A stretch of DNA of 5,996 bases from Natronomonas sp. (lineage in GTDB: Archaea; Halobacteriota; Halobacteria; Halobacteriales; Haloarculaceae): contig SKKJ01000050.1 in assembly GCA_007121575.1 (NCBI GenBank), positions 1 through 5,996 of the forward strand, in the 5' to 3' direction. The stretch's first letter is position 1; every line of letters starts with the position of its first letter. The translations under genes were made by a program, and so were the position numbers. Under the pieces are notes generated by a model. It was not told where the DNA came from and did no database searches. It worked only from the letters and a program-made list of their open reading frames with translations. This document shows, one piece after another, positions 5,303 through 5,996 of the stretch.

Positions 5303-5761
5303 TCAGTTGCCCCAGAAGTTCTCGCGGCTTCCTAATCGCTCGCGTTTGAGTGCCCGTTCTCGATCGCTCAGTTCTGCATCGTCACTTGCGTCAACATCCT
5401 CGCTGTCATCGATGTCGTCCGCCTCTTCCATCGGTAACCGCTCGACCTCGTCAGCTCGAGCATGGTTCGATCGGACCTCTGTGATCTTGACCTTCGCACG
5501 CGCCTCCGGCAGGACGCCATCAACCATTACGATAAATCCGTCTTCGGTTCGACCGACGCCGGCGCCCGATTCGTGGATATCCTCGACATCGACGACGACT
5601 TCCTCTCCGATCTTAACCGGTTGCTGTTTGAGATCGTTGATCGGCTGGTTGTAGTGGGAGCACCACTCGGCACCGCTGCGGTCACCGTAGTGTTGACAGC
5701 CCATGCCTTCGATACGTTCAGAAAAACTGGGGCACTCGTCCGCGAGTGGGCATTCGGGCAT
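5303..5761 (-). CDS. TRAM-domain protein with N-terminal Cys/His motif, likely RNA-binding
   Basis: A 152-residue acidic protein. The TRAM domain spans about 48-107 (PVKIGEEVVVDVEDIHESG, then AGVGRTEDGFIVMVDGVLPE, then ARAKVKITEVRSNHA), a beta-barrel RNA-binding fold. Stand-alone archaeal TRAM proteins have been shown to act as RNA chaperones resembling bacterial cold-shock proteins. Before it lie Cys4, Cys10, Cys22 and Cys34 with two matching CxHY units (22-25 and 34-37), a candidate metal site. After it comes an Asp/Glu-rich stretch (112-135) and a basic end. The frame is open back to 5842, but I place the start at ATG 5761: a TATA element at 5783-5790 sits about 26 bases upstream, giving a leaderless mRNA, and MPECPLADEC matches the start I recall for homologues. 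It is followed by tfx. Confidence 0.8.
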   Translation of the reverse strand: MPECPLADECPSFSERIEGMGCQHYGDRSGAEWCSHYNQPINDLKQQPVKIGEEVVVDVEDIHESGAGVGRTEDGFIVMVDGVLPEARAKVKITEVRSNHARADEVERLPMEEADDIDDSEDVDASDDAELSDRERALKRERLGSRENFWGN

Positions 5762-5782
5762 ACCTTCTGTTACTCGGCAGTC

Positions 5783-5790
5783 GATTAAAC
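5783..5790 (-). promoter_or_regulatory. TATA box of the TRAM-tfx unit
   Basis: The minus strand reads GTTTAATC, centred about 26 bases before the ATG at 5761, the expected spacing for a leaderless transcript. If real, the longer frame starting at 5842 would not be transcribed from its start. Confidence 0.5.
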
Positions 5791-5867
5791 GCTTGTGGGT
5801 CAACGATTCGCCGTCATTGAATACGAAAAGGGTTGGAGACATCCGAAGATCGGTGTCAACCGTAGGG

Positions 5868-5875
5868 TTTTGTAG
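5868..5875 (+). promoter_or_regulatory. Weak TATA-like element before the truncated membrane protein gene
   Basis: TTTTGTAG is centred about 27 bases before the ATG at 5899, which would give a leaderless transcript. The match to the TATA consensus is imperfect. Confidence 0.3.
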
Positions 5876-5898
5876 TCACGATTTGTGCAGTAAAATCA

Positions 5899-5996
5899 AT
5901 GGACGAACTATTCGGGCTTCTTCACTGGCCCGCGACCGGTGGGTTATTAGCCGGTATCGGGACGCTTGTCCTCGTCGGCTACCTCGACCGGCACCG
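5899..5996 (+). CDS. N-terminus of an unidentified membrane protein, cut by the window end
   Basis: An ATG at 5899 opens a frame that stays open to the window end (32 complete codons). The peptide begins MDELFGLLHWPATGG and continues into LLAGIGTLVLVGYLDRH, a clear first membrane helix at about 13-28 followed by positively charged residues, so the N-terminus is likely outside or re-entrant. Too little is visible to name a family. It is divergent from the TRAM gene. Confidence 0.5.
   Translation, partial: MDELFGLLHWPATGGLLAGIGTLVLVGYLDRH

Noticed and set aside
5121..5654. Long Ser-rich plus-strand frame
   Set aside because: Antisense shadow of the tfx and TRAM genes; Ser/Arg-rich low complexity is the usual translation of the complement of acidic GC-rich genes.
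5762..5842. 27-residue N-terminal extension of the TRAM protein
   Set aside because: It spans the TATA element at 5783-5790, whose spacing fits a leaderless start at 5761. It could still be translated if another promoter lies upstream, so this is probable, not certain.
1..5996. RNA genes, CRISPR repeats, complete insertion sequences
   Set aside because: No tRNA cloverleaf, rRNA segment, regularly spaced direct repeats or terminal inverted repeats with a full transposase were seen on either strand by eye.

Overview
The window looks like haloarchaeal (class Halobacteria) chromosome. The protein set is typical of that group: an archaeal RPA single-stranded DNA-binding protein with its OB-fold partner, an archaeal prepilin peptidase, a Tfx-type regulator, a TRAM-domain protein and a small protein resembling haloarchaeal DUF7091. 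Proteins are acidic, TATA boxes of the TTTATA/TTTTAT kind recur, and several genes appear to start at or very near the predicted transcription start (leaderless), including two GTG starts. No rRNA, tRNA, CRISPR array or complete insertion sequence is visible.

Left edge (about 1-1410, leftward): the most interesting part. A full-length SagB/ThcOx-type FMN dehydrogenase is followed, with a 4-base ATGA overlap, by the start of a second gene whose first 65 residues resemble the leader-peptide-binding/E1-like (SagC-type) component of azole-forming RiPP (TOMM) systems. The rest of that gene, and any YcaO cyclodehydratase, precursor peptide and exporter, would lie beyond position 1. A 75-codon ORF lies directly upstream of the dehydrogenase. 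Its stop codon is inside the dehydrogenase's Shine-Dalgarno sequence. It is either a decayed IS200-type TnpA fragment or an undescribed first gene of the operon.

Middle (about 1411-4142): core genes. A near-symmetric TATA element at 1411-1419 could drive transcription both ways. To the right it serves pibD, the prepilin/preflagellin peptidase (GTG start at 1443). Converging on pibD is a two-gene leftward operon, rpa3-rpap3 (TAA directly followed by ATG), encoding an RPA with a zinc-finger motif and its partner protein.

Right (about 4143-5996): a DUF7091-like small Cys protein diverges from rpa3, and the two promoters share an identical CCGACGGTT block just upstream of their TATA boxes. Next come a small two-TM membrane protein and then a leftward pair, a TRAM-domain protein (likely RNA chaperone) followed by a Tfx-family regulator. 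Finally, the first 32 codons of a rightward membrane protein run off the window.

Overall, an accessory and probably horizontally acquired RiPP-maturation locus abuts housekeeping DNA-maintenance and cell-surface genes, with the junction near 1.2-1.4 kb.
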